Part shown: positions 54,965 through 55,687 of the stretch, in pieces
Layout: each line of letters opens with the position of its first letter
How positions within the stretch are numbered: the first letter of the stretch is position 1
Source of the DNA: CAYNJW01 sp964397665
GTDB lineage: Archaea; Nanobdellota; Nanobdellia; Pacearchaeales; GW2011-AR1
Direction of reading: 5' to 3'
Length of the DNA: 55,687 nt
NCBI GenBank assembly: GCA_964397665.1
Contig: CAYNJW010000001.1
Location: forward strand, 1 to 55,687
Notes under the pieces: generated by a model
The model's database searches: none
Seen by the model: only the letters and a program-made list of their open reading frames with translations
What the model was told of the DNA's origin: nothing
Made by a program: the position numbers and the translations under genes

Positions 54965-55687
54965 AATTCCAGTTTATCCTGCTGGAGGTTGCTGCTATTT
55001 GGTTTGAGCTTATGCATGCAAGTCTGACGCAAGTCGGCGAACTGCTCAGTAACACGTAGATAATCTAACCTTAGGTCGAGGATAACCACGGGAAACTGTG
55101 GCTAAGACTCGATAGAAGATACTGTCTGGAATGACATTTCTTTGAAATTCGAGCCTAAGGATGAGTCTGCGGCTGATTAGCTTGTTGGTGGGGTAAATGC
55201 CTACCAAGGCGATGATCAGTACGGGCCCTTAGCGGGGTTGCCCGGAGACGGAATCTGAGACACTATTCCGAGCCCTACGGGGTGCAGCAGCAGTGAATCT
55301 TTTACAATGCGCGAAAGCGTGATAGAGCGAGCCAAAGTGCTTAACTTTTTGTTAAGCTTTTATCAGTTGTAAATATACTGATGAATAAGGACTGGGAAAG
55401 ACCGGTGCCAGCCGCCGCGGTAATACCGGCAGTTCTAGTTGCAACCAACATTATTGGGTCTAAAACATCCGTAGCTTGTTTCGTAAGTTTTTTGTGAAAT
55501 CTCATATCTCAAGTATGAGGCGTGCAAAAAATACTGCGAGGCTAGAGATCGGTAGGTGTAAGAAGTACGCGAGAGGTAGTGGTAAAATACGTTAATCTTT
55601 CGTGGACTCACAATTAGCGAAGGCATCTTACAAGGACGAATCTGACAGTGAGGGATGAAGGCCAGGGGCGCAAAACGGATTAGATAC
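54965..55687 (+). rRNA. rrs: 16S ribosomal RNA, 5' part
   Basis: The 5' end AATTCCAGTTTATCCTGCTGG corresponds to the archaeal start (usual form ATTCCGGTTGATCCTGCCGG). Universal stretches include GTGCCAGCCGCCGCGGTAAT (about 55400) and ends at GGATTAGATAC at the window edge, near E. coli position 790. The remainder lies outside. The sequence is AT-rich for 16S and deviates from common archaeal primer sites, as often seen in DPANN. Confidence 0.95.

Overview
The window is AT-rich archaeal DNA. It carries archaeal-type ribosomal proteins (eL19, eL32, eS4, eL40, eL43), aIF1, aIF5A, Spt5, RpoP, SBDS, proteasome alpha, prefoldin beta, TYW1, AMP phosphorylase, aRNase J and SecYE. TATA boxes commonly lie about 25 nt before start codons, genes are compact and often overlap by 1-4 nt, and many small proteins have no recognisable family. 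Together with FtsZ plus SepF and a small archaeosortase, this points to a DPANN archaeon of the Pacearchaeota/Woesearchaeota type. That placement is inference; the partial 16S gene at the right end could settle it. Two runs of exactly 100 N (25608-25707, 53695-53794) are assembly gaps.

Layout. 1-6.7 kb: membrane proteins (SpoIIM-like, DUF106/EMC3-like, SecY), an eIF2B-family sugar-phosphate isomerase, a YkgJ-type cysteine-cluster protein and a GNAT-like protein. 6.7-18.1 kb: one long minus-strand ribosomal operon, uL3-uL4-uL23-uL2-uS19-uL22-uS3-uL29-aIF1-uS17-uL14-uL24-eS4-uL5-uS14-uS8-uL6-eL32-eL19-uL18-uS5-uL30-uL15, with a TATA box and a 35-codon leader ORF in front. 18.2-23.5 kb: AI-2E-type permease, AMP phosphorylase, cyclophilin, tRNA-Ser and unknown genes. 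23.6-25.5 kb: the uL1-uL10-P1 operon behind a structured leader. 25.6-31.9 kb: a CARF-like protein, TYW1, a lysine-rich basic protein, a site-2 protease, two tandem paralogues around eL40, aIF5A and an FKBP. 32-33.9 kb: small orphans. 34-39.2 kb: ftsZ-secE-spt5-uL11, tRNA-Pro, eL43-rpoP-prefoldin beta, sepF and a Fic protein.

39.6-49.4 kb is a cell-surface region. It holds a CARDB-like surface protein followed by an archaeosortase-like protease, two Cys-containing extracytoplasmic proteins, an S-layer protein with a strong UUCG terminator and a long folded 5' leader, a three-gene RelE-type toxin/antitoxin-like cassette with a perfect palindrome over its TATA box, and a divergent pair of pilin-like proteins. 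49.4-54.6 kb returns to RNA and protein quality control (SBDS, PsmA, Pop5, RNase J, a HemK-type methyltransferase), with a PLD-like gene that seems to lack ATG, GTG or TTG as a start. The window ends inside a 16S rRNA gene preceded by its promoter and a possible small RNA.

Most interesting for follow-up: the S-layer leader RNA (46263-46445), the toxin/antitoxin cassette with its 25-bp flanking duplication, the archaeosortase/surface-protein pair, the apparently CTG-initiated leaderless gene at 50916, the leader ORF before uL3, and the tandem paralogues around eL40.
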